Of a stretch of DNA of 38,712 nt, positions 30,323 through 38,712 are shown one piece after another (position 1 is the first letter of the stretch; each line of letters opens with the position of its first letter). The DNA comes from JBCCGG01 sp039029395 (GTDB taxonomy: Bacteria > Pseudomonadota > Alphaproteobacteria > Kiloniellales > JAKSDN01). Below the pieces are notes generated by a model. The model worked only from the letters and a program-made list of their open reading frames with translations, had not been told where the DNA came from and did not search any database. A program made the position numbers and the translations under genes. The stretch lies in NCBI GenBank assembly GCA_039029395.1, contig JBCCGG010000055.1, positions 1 to 38,712 on the forward strand. Reading direction: 5' to 3'.

Positions 30323-31969
30323 ATGCACAACAACAAGCCCCATCCCTATCTCCCGACCCTCTGCGCCCAACTCGAGATTGGCCGCATTGGCCGCCGGGAC
30401 TTCCTGCGCACGGCAACCCTGCTCGGGCTTTCTGCCGGCGCCGCCTACACGCTGGCCGGCCAGGCGCCGCGCGCCGATGCAGCCGAGCTGCCGCAGGGCG
30501 GCCGGCTGCGGCTCGGCATGCGTCTGATCGATATCGCAAGCCCGCACACCTACAACTGGATCTGGGATTCCAACATCGGCCGCCAAGTCTGCGAGTATCT
30601 GACCAAAACCGGCCCGGACAACATCACCCGGCCCTATCTGCTGGAAAGCTGGACGCCGAGCGACGATCTGCGCACCTGGACACTCACGCTTCGGCCGGGC
30701 ATCACCTGGCACAGTGGCCGCCCGCTAACGGCCGAGGATGTGATCTGGAATCTGAGGCGCCTACTCGACGCCGAAACAGGTTCCTCGGTGCTGGGCCTGA
30801 TGAAGGGCTACATGCTGGATGAGGTAACGGAGGGCGATGGCACCACGACGCGCTTGTGGGACGCCAATGCGATCGAGCAGCTCGACGATCTCACCCTGCG
30901 CCTCAACTGCAAGGCGCCCCAGCTCGCGGTGCCCGAGCATCTCTTTCACTATCCTTGTCTGATGATCGATCCGGAGGAAGGCGGCGCTTTCGCTCCGGGC
31001 GCCAACGGCACCGGCGCTTTCGAGCTGGTCGACTACGAGATCGGTAAGCGGGCGGTGCTCAAGGCGCGCGGGGACTATTGGGGCGACGGGCCCCATGTAG
31101 AGACGCTGGAGTTCGTCGACCTGGGCGACGACCCGACCGGCGAGATCGAAGCCATGGCGAGCCAGCGCCTGCACGGCATCGACATCGCCGACGTGATCCA
31201 GCTCGACGCCTTCAAGCTGATGCCCCACTTGCAAATGTACGAGGTGGTGACCGCCTCGACCGCCGTCGCCCGGGGTAAGGTCGATCAGGCACCCTTCGAC
31301 GACCCGCGGGTGCGCAAGGCGCTTAAGCTGGCGGTCGACTGCGCCGTGATCCAGCAGCTGACCCATGGCGACCACGGCCTGCCGGCCGAGCATCACCATG
31401 TGAGCCCGGTCCATCCGGAGTATGCCGAGCTGCCGATCATGTATCGCGACGTCGCCGCGGCCAAGATGCTGCTTGCCGAGTCCGGCCACCCCGAAGGCCT
31501 GGACCTCGGGACAATTGACTGCGCCGCCTCGCCGTCCTGGCAATTCAACGCGGTCCAGGCCCTGGTCGAGCAGTGGAAGGAGGCCGGCCTCAGGGCCAAG
31601 ATCAACCTTTTGCCGGCAAACGAGTTCTGGGCCAGCTGGGACCAGAGGCCCTTCGCCTTCACCGGTTGGGTCCACCGCCCGCTCGGCATCATGGTGCTGG
31701 GCCTCGGCTATCGCTCGGGCGTGCCGTGGAACGAATCGGGCTACGCCAACCCCGAGTTCGACCGCCTGCTGCTGGAGGCCGAAGGGCTGTTGGATATCGA
31801 GCAGCGCCGCGAGGTGATGGCCAAGCTGGAGCGCCTGATGCAGGAAGACGGGCCGATTGTGCAGCCCCTATGGCGCTCGGAGATCACCTTCATGGACAAG
31901 CGGGTCAAGGGATTTAACATGCATCCCAGCACCTACATTTTTGGCAATGAGCTGGCGATTGAAAGCTAG
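30323..31969 (+). CDS. Tat-exported ABC transporter solute-binding protein, family 5 (second copy type)
   Basis: The 548-residue protein has a twin-arginine signal, GRRDFLRTATLLGLSAGAAY (RR at 24-25), cleaved near ADAAE. It shows family 5 marks: LLESWTPSDDLRTWTLTLRP, TAEDVIWNLRRLLD, ANGTGAFELVDYEIGKRAVL, DDPRVRKALKLAVDC and QRREVMAKLERLMQEDGPIV. It is a different subfamily from the protein at 1802, with limited similarity beyond family motifs. No permease or ATPase genes lie nearby. The next gene (32021) is a membrane histidine kinase. A divergent NicO operon raises the possibility of nickel or a chelate as ligand, since family 5 also includes NikA, but peptides are equally likely. Confidence 0.9.
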   Translation: MHNNKPHPYLPTLCAQLEIGRIGRRDFLRTATLLGLSAGAAYTLAGQAPRADAAELPQGGRLRLGMRLIDIASPHTYNWIWDSNIGRQVCEYLTKTGPDNITRPYLLESWTPSDDLRTWTLTLRPGITWHSGRPLTAEDVIWNLRRLLDAETGSSVLGLMKGYMLDEVTEGDGTTTRLWDANAIEQLDDLTLRLNCKAPQLAVPEHLFHYPCLMIDPEEGGAFAPGANGTGAFELVDYEIGKRAVLKARGDYWGDGPHVETLEFVDLGDDPTGEIEAMASQRLHGIDIADVIQLDAFKLMPHLQMYEVVTASTAVARGKVDQAPFDDPRVRKALKLAVDCAVIQQLTHGDHGLPAEHHHVSPVHPEYAELPIMYRDVAAAKMLLAESGHPEGLDLGTIDCAASPSWQFNAVQALVEQWKEAGLRAKINLLPANEFWASWDQRPFAFTGWVHRPLGIMVLGLGYRSGVPWNESGYANPEFDRLLLEAEGLLDIEQRREVMAKLERLMQEDGPIVQPLWRSEITFMDKRVKGFNMHPSTYIFGNELAIES

Positions 31970-32020
31970 CGCGACCTTCGTTCCGGCGGAGGTCGCTCTC
32001 AATAGGGGACGCCTTCCGTC

Positions 32021-34660
32021 ATGTTGCGCTTACTGTCGATCCGCGGCCGCCTTCAGTTCCTCTCCCTGCTGCTGATCGCCTCCCTAATCGGCACCAATCT
32101 ACTGCTGATCGAGCAGACCCGCCGACAGGGCCGGCTGATCGTTCAACAGGCGACCGACTTCGATCTCATCGTGCAGGCCGACGCGGCGGTCCACAGCTTC
32201 GGAAACCTCAAGTACTGGCTGACCGATCTGGCGGTCAGCCAATTGATCCTTTCGGAAAAGAAGGCGGAGACGGCACGGGAAAAGCTTGACGTCCAGCTCG
32301 CCGCTCTGGCCGAGCGGATGCCCGACGCGCTGGCCGGGGTCAGCGATCAGGTCGAGCAGCTGGCCCAGGACGCCCATGCCGCGAGCACCGCTTACGACAA
32401 CGGCAACCGCCTGGTCGGCAACGCCATGATGGCGCGCGGGCGGGCCCATATCCTGGCGGTCGATTCCCGGCTCCAAGCCCTGGTCGCCCAGGTGCGCGAT
32501 GCCGCCCGAATGGCCGCCCAAGCAGGCGTCGAGCAAACCAGCGAGGGTATCCGGATCTCGCTCGTTCTGGTCTGCATAGTGACGCTCGCCGCAGTCTTCC
32601 TGACGATCATGCTGGTGCGCTCGGTGGTGCGTCCCTTGCGCGAGCTGGGCGGTGTGATCAACGCAATGACCGGCGGCAAGATGGATGTCGAGATCCCGAG
32701 CGCCGGGCGCGACGAGATCAGCGGCATGGCCCGGGTTCTGACCCTGTTCCGGGATTCCGTGGTGCGTCGGGAAAAGGCCGAGCGCGCCGAGGCCAGGCTG
32801 ATGGAGGTGATCGAAAATCTCTCCGAGGGCTTCGTGCTGTTCGATGAAGATGACCGGGTGCTGGTCTCCAACCGGAGCTACAGGAAGCTCCTGCACCGGC
32901 ACAAGGCGGACCACCAATCGGAAGAGCTGATCCAGGCCGGGGCGACGTTCGAATCGATCATTCGCTCCAACGCCCAGAGCGGCATCATCCGCGAGGCCAA
33001 GGGCCGGGTCGAGGACTGGGTCGCCGAGCGCATGGCCCTGCACCGGTCGCCCGAAGGGCCGATCACCCAACAGCGCAACGACGGCTCCTGGATCCAGATC
33101 AACGAGCACAAGACCGCAGACGGCGGCCGGGTCGCGCTCTACACCGACATCACCGCCCTCAAGCGCCGGGAGATCGAGCTGCATCATCAAGGCCTGATTT
33201 TGCAGCAGCTCTATGATGCGGTCGTTGTGGTCGGCCTGGACGACAAGATCACCGAATGGAACACGGCGGCCGAGCGCATCTTCGGCTACAGCCGGGCGGA
33301 GATGCTCGGCAAGACCACTAAGCGGCTCTATGTCGACGACGCCGAAGCCGAGCACTATTGGGCTGAGATGGCCCAAGCCATGGCGCGCGACGGCAGCTGG
33401 GTCGGGGAGTGCTTCAACCGGCGCAAGGACGGCAGCCTGGTGCGGCTGGAAGCCGTGGTGTTCCGGCTTTACGACGAGAACGACGAGATCGTCTCGACGA
33501 TCGGCGTCAGCCGTGACATCACCGAGCGTAAGCAAGTCGAGGAGGAGCTGCGCGAGAGCCGCCAGACCCTGCAGGCGATCATCGACGCCCTGCCGGCCAC
33601 GGTCAGCGTCAAGGACAGGGACGGCCGCTTTACCTTGGTCAACCCGGCCCAGGCGGCCTTCTACGGTCTGACGACCGATCAGATGGTCGGCAAGGCCCAT
33701 AGGGAGATCGGCGGCGCCACCTACGACCTGACAACCCAGGCGCGCGAGGCCGAGGTGCTCGCGAACGGCCGGGCGATCGCGCCCTTCGAGGAGACCGCGA
33801 TCGACGTCAAGGGCCGCGCCAGCACCTGGAGCACCACCAAGATCCCCCTGCTCGACCAGTCTCAAAAGGCGGTCGCGGTGCTCACCATGTCTCACGACAT
33901 CACCGAGCAGAAGCGGGTCGAGATCGACCTGCGCCGGGCCAAGGACCAAGCCGAATCTGCCACGGTTGCCAAGAGCCAGTTCCTCGCCAACATGAGCCAC
34001 GAGCTGCGCACGCCCTTGAACGCGATCATCGGCTTTTCGCGCCTGGTCAAGCGCCAGGGCCAGGCGGTGCTGCCTCAGCGCCAGCTCGACAATCTAGGCA
34101 AGATCCTGATCAGCGCCGATCATCTGCTCTCCCTGATCAACGCGGTTCTCGATCTCTCCAAGATCGAGGCCGGCCAAATGGAGGTTTACCGTGAGCCGGT
34201 CGCGCTCAATCCGCTGATAGAAGATTGCCTGCGCACGGTCGAGCCGATGGTCGGCGGAAAGCCGCTGACGCTCGGCCTGGAGGTTCCCGACGACTTGCCG
34301 GCCTTTACGACGGACCCCGAAAAGGTCAAGCAGATCATGATCAATCTCTTGAGCAATGCGGTGAAGTTCACCGAAAAGGGCACCGTCCAGGTGCGCGCCT
34401 GGACCCATGACCAGGGGCTCTCAATTGCGGTCGCCGACTCCGGCATCGGCGTACCCGAAGCCGAGCAGGAAAGTATTTTCGAGGAGTTCCACCAGGCGGA
34501 TTCCGGCCCGACCCGGCGCCACGGTGGCACCGGCCTGGGGCTCTCGATCAGCCGCCGCCTGGCCCGCCTGATCGGCGGCGAGATCACGCTTGAGAGCGAG
34601 GAGGGCAAGGGCGCGGTCTTCACTTTGTCATTGGCGCGGGGCGATCGGTCGGGCACTTGA
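32021..34660 (+). CDS. Membrane sensor histidine kinase with HAMP and three PAS domains
   Basis: The 879-residue kinase has membrane helix 1 (11-30), a periplasmic helical domain (31-178), membrane helix 2 (180-200), HAMP (201-253), PAS-like domains at about 260-380, 390-505 and 513-630, HisKA (650-715) with His660 in MSHELRTPLN, and HATPase_c (about 760-875). The N box is NLLSNAVKF (775-783), G1 is DSGIG (806-810) and G2 is GGTGLGL (835-841). No receiver domain is fused and no response regulator is adjacent. The second PAS ends SRDITERKQ. It follows the solute-binding protein gene by 51 bp; that protein may present a ligand to the periplasmic domain, which is a hypothesis. Confidence 0.95.
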   Translation: MLRLLSIRGRLQFLSLLLIASLIGTNLLLIEQTRRQGRLIVQQATDFDLIVQADAAVHSFGNLKYWLTDLAVSQLILSEKKAETAREKLDVQLAALAERMPDALAGVSDQVEQLAQDAHAASTAYDNGNRLVGNAMMARGRAHILAVDSRLQALVAQVRDAARMAAQAGVEQTSEGIRISLVLVCIVTLAAVFLTIMLVRSVVRPLRELGGVINAMTGGKMDVEIPSAGRDEISGMARVLTLFRDSVVRREKAERAEARLMEVIENLSEGFVLFDEDDRVLVSNRSYRKLLHRHKADHQSEELIQAGATFESIIRSNAQSGIIREAKGRVEDWVAERMALHRSPEGPITQQRNDGSWIQINEHKTADGGRVALYTDITALKRREIELHHQGLILQQLYDAVVVVGLDDKITEWNTAAERIFGYSRAEMLGKTTKRLYVDDAEAEHYWAEMAQAMARDGSWVGECFNRRKDGSLVRLEAVVFRLYDENDEIVSTIGVSRDITERKQVEEELRESRQTLQAIIDALPATVSVKDRDGRFTLVNPAQAAFYGLTTDQMVGKAHREIGGATYDLTTQAREAEVLANGRAIAPFEETAIDVKGRASTWSTTKIPLLDQSQKAVAVLTMSHDITEQKRVEIDLRRAKDQAESATVAKSQFLANMSHELRTPLNAIIGFSRLVKRQGQAVLPQRQLDNLGKILISADHLLSLINAVLDLSKIEAGQMEVYREPVALNPLIEDCLRTVEPMVGGKPLTLGLEVPDDLPAFTTDPEKVKQIMINLLSNAVKFTEKGTVQVRAWTHDQGLSIAVADSGIGVPEAEQESIFEEFHQADSGPTRRHGGTGLGLSISRRLARLIGGEITLESEEGKGAVFTLSLARGDRSGT

Positions 34661-35643
34661 GTGGAAAGGCGGAAGGTTCGGTTACTTTGGCTCGTTCAAT
34701 GGAAAAACGCAGAGGGCTCACTGTTGGCGACCAGGTCACCGCCGGAGCCTTACGTGCGATCACCGAAGCACGACTTTCTCTGCAAGGCCGACACAGGTTT
34801 CGATTCATCACCGCGTATCGGGTTTTGGTCCGAACCCTGGGCCGCCCCTTACTTCGTCGTGTCTTGGACGAACCGCCCCTGACGTTGCCCGCACCCCAGC
34901 CCGGTGTGGCCTGCATTCATCTGCTGACCAAGAGCAACGAGTGCCTCTTTGCACTCTGGGCCTGTCGCTCGCTGCTCGAGCGCTTGGACGCTCCGATCCC
35001 GCTCTATGTCCACGACGACGGAAGCCTGACGTCGACGGACGTGGGCAGGCTGGAGCGGTCCTTGCCGGGTGTACAGATTGTGCGGCGAGCCGACGCCGAT
35101 GCCGCCGCGCGCCAAGTTTTGGCGGGTTGGCCCAACTGCCTGGCGTTCCGGCAGAGTCATGTTCTGAGTCTCAAGCTGTTCGACCCCTGGATCGTCCAGA
35201 CGACGGGAGACATAATTCTGCTCGATAGCGATGTTCTATTCTTTCGACGGCCGACAGAGGTGATCGACTGGCTCGCTCATCCCGAGCACCGGCGCAACCT
35301 GTGGAACCGGGAGCGGGCACCGGACGAGAATCGCAACCCCATGGCTGGGTTCAATTCGGGCCTTGGTCTATTGCGGCGCGATCTGATGAACTTGCAGGCG
35401 GTCGAGGACCTGCTGTCCAAGAACGCGCAGGGGTCAATCCCCTGGCTGATGGAGCAGGAGATTTACGGCCAGCTGTCCGCGATTGCAGGGATGGAGGCTC
35501 TGCCGCCGAGCTACCACGTTGCCACCGTAGCCGACGGACGGAACGCGCCGCCAAGCGCGCTGGCCGCCAAGCACTACGTGGGATTGGTGCGCGGCCTCTT
35601 CATCGGCGAAGGCCTCTTATGGCTCCTAACTCAGCGTGACTGA
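34657..35643 (+). CDS. Putative glycosyltransferase-like protein with DxD motif
   Basis: The 328-residue protein probably starts at TTG 34657, overlapping the kinase stop (TTGA), or at ATG 34699 (residue 15); neither has a strong ribosome binding site. The centre has CIHLLTKSNECLFALWACRS, IPLYVHDDGS and DIILLDSDVLFFRRPTEVID, where DSD is the likely metal- and sugar-nucleotide-binding DxD of a GT-A fold. The later AGFNSGLGLLRRDLM is also usual for such enzymes. I place it only generally as a nucleotide-sugar transferase, perhaps GT8-like. No signal peptide is seen. Coupling to the kinase gene may be fortuitous. AT content is slightly higher than its neighbours. Confidence 0.6.
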   Translation: MSGKAEGSVTLARSMEKRRGLTVGDQVTAGALRAITEARLSLQGRHRFRFITAYRVLVRTLGRPLLRRVLDEPPLTLPAPQPGVACIHLLTKSNECLFALWACRSLLERLDAPIPLYVHDDGSLTSTDVGRLERSLPGVQIVRRADADAAARQVLAGWPNCLAFRQSHVLSLKLFDPWIVQTTGDIILLDSDVLFFRRPTEVIDWLAHPEHRRNLWNRERAPDENRNPMAGFNSGLGLLRRDLMNLQAVEDLLSKNAQGSIPWLMEQEIYGQLSAIAGMEALPPSYHVATVADGRNAPPSALAAKHYVGLVRGLFIGEGLLWLLTQRD

Positions 35644-35699
35644 CGCACTTCTACGGTCGGCATCCCGCCTCAATGACGAAGAAGTTGGCCAGCGCCCCC

Positions 35700-36068
35700 T
35701 TACCCCAGCACCTCGAAAGCGTCCTCGCGTAGGAGCGCAGAGCCATCCGCTTGCAGCACCCACAGCTCCTTGGTGATCACACCGTGGGCCTTGTTCATGC
35801 GCCACTTGGACGACAGCAGCGCGGAGTGTTCGTCAAGCACCTGGATCTCCGGCTCAATGTACTCCACCTCGGCGAAGCCATCGGCGATGATCTTGGCCCA
35901 GAAGGCCTCGATCTCGGCCCGGCCGGTGAAGGTGCCGAAGGGCGCCGCGGTCATGACGGCGCCGGTCTCGTAGGCCGCGGCGCAGCCGGCCGCGTCGCCG
36001 CCATTGAAGGCGGCCTGCCAGCGCCGGCTGGCCGCCTCAACCGCGCTACGCACGTCCTCGTCCGCCAT
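35700..36068 (-). CDS. SnoaL-like/DUF4440 (NTF2-fold) protein
   Basis: The 122-residue protein reads as an NTF2-like barrel: VRSAVEAASRRWQAAFNGGD, AAYETGAVMTAAPFGTFTGR, AEIEAFWAKIIADGFAEVEY and SSKWRMNKAHGVITKELWVL. Members include SnoaL-type cyclases, dehydratase-like proteins and steroid isomerases, and many have no known reaction. The start ATG overlaps the isochorismatase-like stop by one base (TGATG), so both are on one transcript, which is divergent from the GlxA-type regulator. Confidence 0.82.
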   Translation of the reverse strand: MADEDVRSAVEAASRRWQAAFNGGDAAGCAAAYETGAVMTAAPFGTFTGRAEIEAFWAKIIADGFAEVEYIEPEIQVLDEHSALLSSKWRMNKAHGVITKELWVLQADGSALLREDAFEVLG

Positions 36069-36631
36069 CACGCGGCCTTCGCCACGGTGGCGAGGTAATC
36101 GTCGGCGGAAATCACATTGGCGTAGGCGAAGCCGAGGGCCGACATGAAAGCGGCGTGGGCTTGGGCGGCCGGCACGGTGGTCCCGCCGAACTCCTGATCC
36201 CGCGTGGCGCAGGCGTCGTGGATTAAGGTGACCGCGAAGCCGAAGTCCGAGGCCGCGCGCACCGCGCCATCGATGCACATGTGGCTCATGGCGCCGCAGA
36301 CCACCAGGGTCTCGATGCCCCGCTCCTCGAGGATCGTTTTAAGATCGGTGCCCTGAAAGGCGTTGACCTTGTGCTTGAGTACCTGGAGCTCGCCATCGAT
36401 CGGCTGGACGCTGTGGTGGATCCGGGCCCCCTCTGAGCCGGGCGTGAAGAAGGGCGCGTCGCTGGATTCGAACTCGTGGTGCACATGGATCACCAAGTCG
36501 CCACTCCGTCGTGCCGCTTCGAGCAGGCGCGCAGCTTTTCCGGCGGCGGCGTCGATACCCTCCAGGGCCCACCTGCCCCCGGGAAAGTAATCGTTCTGTA
36601 GATCGATCAGGATCAGCGCTGTTTTAGCCAT
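36068..36631 (-). CDS. Isochorismatase-like cysteine hydrolase
   Basis: The 187-residue protein has the isochorismatase/nicotinamidase fold: ALILIDLQNDYFPGGRW with Asp10, ELQVLKHKVNAFQGTDLK with a catalytic-type lysine (86 or 88), and VVCGAMSHMCIDGAVRAASD with the nucleophile Cys119. A cis-peptide-like GAMSHMC region is normal. It would hydrolyse an amide or imide or a vinyl ether; the substrate is unknown. AAAGGAG lies upstream of ATG 36631, preferred over 36661. The gene is divergent from a GlxA-type AraC regulator, an arrangement commonly seen for this pair of families, so control by that regulator is likely. Confidence 0.92.
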   Translation of the reverse strand: MAKTALILIDLQNDYFPGGRWALEGIDAAAGKAARLLEAARRSGDLVIHVHHEFESSDAPFFTPGSEGARIHHSVQPIDGELQVLKHKVNAFQGTDLKTILEERGIETLVVCGAMSHMCIDGAVRAASDFGFAVTLIHDACATRDQEFGGTTVPAAQAHAAFMSALGFAYANVISADDYLATVAKAA

Positions 36632-36673
36632 GCTTGGGCTCCTTTCGTGATGGTCGGGCATTCCCGTTGTCTG

Positions 36674-36745
36674 TGGACAAGCTAGCCACCTAGCGTCATG
36701 ATGGGAATTGGCGTAAATGACAAATTCAAAGGCAAAAGTGACAAA
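36674..36745 (+). promoter_or_regulatory. Direct repeats TG(A/G)ACAA, candidate operator of the GlxA-type regulator
   Basis: TGACAAA occurs at 36718-36724 and 36739-36745, a 21-bp step, and TGGACAA at 36674-36680, 44 bp before the first. Half-sites spaced by about two or four helical turns suit a dimeric AraC-family protein. They lie between the isochorismatase-like gene and the regulator and the last one overlaps the regulator ATG, consistent with autorepression. Confidence 0.4.
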
Positions 36746-37722
36746 TGCTTAATTCCCCGAAACCAGCCGAGGTCGCCCTGCTGGCCTATGACGGGGTGCA
36801 GCGCGCGGCGCTCTACGGCTTGAGCGATCTGTTCCAGACCGCAAACCGAATCAGCCAAGACCGCGCGCCCGAGAGCGCGGCGCCCCTGCGGGTCAGCCAT
36901 TGGCGGCTCGCCGCCGACGGCGCGCGGATGGAACGTGTCGAAGGCGGCGAACGCTCCGGCCCGGCTCAGCAGAGCGTGGTGATCGCTCCGCCCAGCTTGG
37001 AAGGCAGCAGCGAGGCGCGCGACGAACCCGCATTACTCGATTGGATCAAGCGCCAGCATGCCGGCGGCGCGGTGCTCTGCTCGGTGTGCGCCGGTGCCTT
37101 CCTGCTGGCCCGCGCGGGCCTGCTCGACGGTCGGCCGGCGACCACTCATTGGGCCTTGAAGGAGACCTTCTCCGAGGAGTTTCCGGCGATCAGACTCGAG
37201 ACCGACAAGCTGATCGTCGAGGACGGCGACATCATGACCGCCGGCGGCGTCATGGCTTGGGTCGACCTGGGCCTGCGCCTGATCGACCGCCTGGTGGGGC
37301 CGGCGGTCATGCTCGAAGTTTCGCGCTTCTTCCTGGTCGATCCCGGCGGCCGGGAGCAGCGCGCCTATTGCAGCTTCGCGCCGCGCTTCGATCACGGCGA
37401 CGAGGCGGTGCTCAAGGCCCAGCGCTGGCTTCAGGCCCACTACGACCGGCCGGTCGACCTGGCCGCCATGTGCGCGGCCGCTGGCCTCGCCCGGCGCACC
37501 TTCCTGCGCCGCTTCCAAAGCGCCACCGGCCTGAACCCCACTGCCTATCTCCAGCTCCTGCGGGTCGCCAAGGCGCGTGAGCTTCTCGAGCTTTCGGCCC
37601 TGCCCTTCAACCAAGTGGCCTGGCGCGTCGGCTACGAGGACCCGGGCGCCTTGCGCAAGGTCTTTCAGCGGTCGGTCGGCCTGAGCCCAGCCGACTACCG
37701 GCGCCGCTTCGCGGTCAGATGA
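36745..37722 (+). CDS. GlxA-family transcriptional regulator (DJ-1/PfpI plus AraC HTH)
   Basis: The 325-residue regulator has an N-terminal DJ-1/PfpI-like domain (about 8-195). Its nucleophile-elbow-like CSVCAGAFLLARAGLLDGR has Cys112 and Cys115, followed by TTHWALKETFSEEFP and TAGGVMAWVDLGLRLID. An AraC-type double helix-turn-helix lies at about 225-322 (LAAMCAAAGLARRTFLRRFQ, FNQVAWRVGYEDPGALRKVF). Such regulators respond to amide or amine metabolites, though the DJ-1 domain is usually not catalytic. It is divergent from the isochorismatase-like gene and overlaps the VOC gene by 4 nt (ATGA). No strong ribosome binding site is visible. Confidence 0.93.
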   Translation: MLNSPKPAEVALLAYDGVQRAALYGLSDLFQTANRISQDRAPESAAPLRVSHWRLAADGARMERVEGGERSGPAQQSVVIAPPSLEGSSEARDEPALLDWIKRQHAGGAVLCSVCAGAFLLARAGLLDGRPATTHWALKETFSEEFPAIRLETDKLIVEDGDIMTAGGVMAWVDLGLRLIDRLVGPAVMLEVSRFFLVDPGGREQRAYCSFAPRFDHGDEAVLKAQRWLQAHYDRPVDLAAMCAAAGLARRTFLRRFQSATGLNPTAYLQLLRVAKARELLELSALPFNQVAWRVGYEDPGALRKVFQRSVGLSPADYRRRFAVR

Positions 37723-38519
37723 GCGACACGACCAAGCGGCGCTGGGCGCGCCACTGCCTGCGGGTGCAAGACGCGGCTATGCTCGCGGCCTTTTACCGAG
37801 AGCAGTTGGGCATGACGGACTTCGGAACGCCCTCGCGCCCCCTGCTCGGCTACGATCCGGCCCAGTGCCTACTCGAGCTCAGAGATGACGCGACCGCGCC
37901 CTATCAGGCCGGGGCGCGGGATTTCTATTGGAAGATCGGCCTCACCCTGCGCGATCTGGTGCCGGCCGTCGCAGCCTTGCGCGCCCAAGGTTGGCAGGTT
38001 TCAGAGCCACGCCAGTTCCGCGATATAGGGTATCTCTGCCATCTGCGCGACCCGGAAGGTTTCGCCATCGAGCTGCTGCAGCAAGGTTTCGAGGGCCGTG
38101 CGCGCCCGGCCGGGCCCGGACATCCGGTCGGCGGTCAGGCGACCTTCGCCCACATCACCCTGCGAGTCTCCGATATCGCGGCGGCACGTGCCTTCTGCGA
38201 GGACAGGCACGGCCTGCGGCTGATGTCGATTCAGCCGGTGCCCGAGCGCGCATTCACGCTCTACTTCTACGCCTGGAACCAGGAGTCCCTGCCCGACCCG
38301 GCACTCACCGCCGTGGGCAACCGGGAATGGCTCTGGGCGCGTCCCTACAGCCTTCTGGAGCTACAGCATCTGGAAAACGGGGACGCCGTGCGCCCGCCAG
38401 ACCCTGACCGGGCGGGCTTCGCCGGTATCGCCTTCGACGACAATGGCGATCTTACCTATGTGGAGGCAGCGGATATGGCGGCGCTTTGGGGCGCCTCGGG
38501 CGAGTCTCGATCTTCCTGA
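37719..38519 (+). CDS. Two-domain VOC-family protein
   Basis: The 266-residue protein has two vicinal-oxygen-chelate modules: about 8-122 (RHCLRVQDAAMLAAFYREQL, DPEGFAIELLQQ) and about 138-255 (FAHITLRVSDIAAARAFCED, YSLLELQHLEN). The His and Glu at strand starts and ends could form a metal site, as in extradiol dioxygenases and glyoxalases. The reaction is not assignable. Translation is coupled with the GlxA-type regulator. Its 3' end overlaps the convergent frame at 38456-38712 by 64 bp, which is long for a convergent pair. Confidence 0.85.
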   Translation: MSDTTKRRWARHCLRVQDAAMLAAFYREQLGMTDFGTPSRPLLGYDPAQCLLELRDDATAPYQAGARDFYWKIGLTLRDLVPAVAALRAQGWQVSEPRQFRDIGYLCHLRDPEGFAIELLQQGFEGRARPAGPGHPVGGQATFAHITLRVSDIAAARAFCEDRHGLRLMSIQPVPERAFTLYFYAWNQESLPDPALTAVGNREWLWARPYSLLELQHLENGDAVRPPDPDRAGFAGIAFDDNGDLTYVEAADMAALWGASGESRSS

Positions 38520-38712
38520 AGACCGTCGAAAAACTTGGCGCCGATCCGGGAGTGGCGAACGACAGCCTCGATCTGCTCGATGCTCTCGGCGGGTAGGGTC
38601 TCGCGCCACGTGTAGAGGGAGGCGTCCAGCTTCTTGTCAATTCCGAAGTAGTTGCCGCTATCGCTCTCTTTGCCTTCCGTGCGCGTCAGGAAACGCTCGG
38701 TTTGATCCTGCC
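38456..38712 (-). CDS. Possible sulfotransferase-like protein, C-terminal fragment (runs off window)
   Basis: On the minus strand an open frame without stop or ATG runs from the window edge to a TAG at 38456-38458, giving 84 codons. The visible end has YFGIDKKLDASLYTWRETLP and ESIEQIEAVVRHSRIGAKFF, which looks like the helix near the end of sulfotransferases (W-R-x-x-L-x-x-E-x-I-x-x-I-E). The last 20 residues are low-complexity Ala/Ser and overlap the VOC gene. The protein identity needs the part outside the window; I hold it loosely. Confidence 0.45.
   Translation of the reverse strand, partial: QDQTERFLTRTEGKESDSGNYFGIDKKLDASLYTWRETLPAESIEQIEAVVRHSRIGAKFFDGLQEDRDSPEAPQSAAISAAST

Overview
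The window is GC-rich (about two thirds G+C by eye), gene-dense chromosomal DNA with short intergenic gaps, many ATGA/GTGA stop-start overlaps and Tat-type signal peptides. Gene content points to an alphaproteobacterium, perhaps a Rhodospirillales-like lineage: a TolA-type C-terminal domain, rplM-rpsI in the neighbourhood of a short-type argC, a cspA followed by two tiny conserved-looking basic proteins, and a CoA-binding protein/O-acetylhomoserine sulfhydrylase pair. The taxonomic placement is inference. I see no tRNA, rRNA, CRISPR array, transposase or integrase.

Layout. 1-879: 3' part of a TolA-like protein with a Pro/Glu 48-bp repeat. 866-5435: XRE-cupin regulator, divergent from an orphan Tat-exported peptide-type solute-binding protein and a CocE/S15 hydrolase. 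5536-8274: DinB protein, a 109-bp duplicated 3' end of argC (6061-6169), a low-GC island with one small secreted protein (6272-6634), then the intact argC (6730-7680) and a gamma-carbonic anhydrase. 8469-10433: secreted GDSL hydrolase and cspA with two small genes. 10576-14593 (minus): DUF1906-SH3 protein, a coupled VOC/acetyltransferase/NHL trio, rpsI and rplM with a clear TTGACA promoter. 14746-21757: membrane protein, SDR, HdeD-type protein, thioesterase, enoyl-CoA hydratase, CoA-binding protein, O-acetylhomoserine sulfhydrylase, and two adjacent membrane proteins sharing a domain. 21860-24113: manC and an AAC(3)-family acetyltransferase. 24278-27365: a small basic protein and a tandem array of secreted four-cysteine paralogues. 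27376-30117 (minus): DUF1007, NicO-type Ni/Co transporter and a DAO-family oxidase. 30323-35643: a second orphan Tat-exported solute-binding protein, a multi-PAS histidine kinase and a glycosyltransferase-like protein. 35700-38712: SnoaL-like and isochorismatase-like genes divergent from a GlxA/AraC regulator plus a two-domain VOC protein, then the 3' end of a possible sulfotransferase.

The two most unusual stretches are (a) the tandem family at 24598-27365: four full-length secreted paralogues with a conserved C-GTGRFA-DVDC-TI core plus a fifth apparently truncated copy; and (b) the argC 3'-end duplication flanking a compositionally foreign ORF at 6061-6838. Smaller signals are a 79-nt palindrome downstream of rpsI, overlapping hairpins in the cspA leader, and TGACAAA direct repeats spaced 21 bp at the GlxA-type regulator. 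All homology statements rest on motif recognition by eye; no database search was possible.
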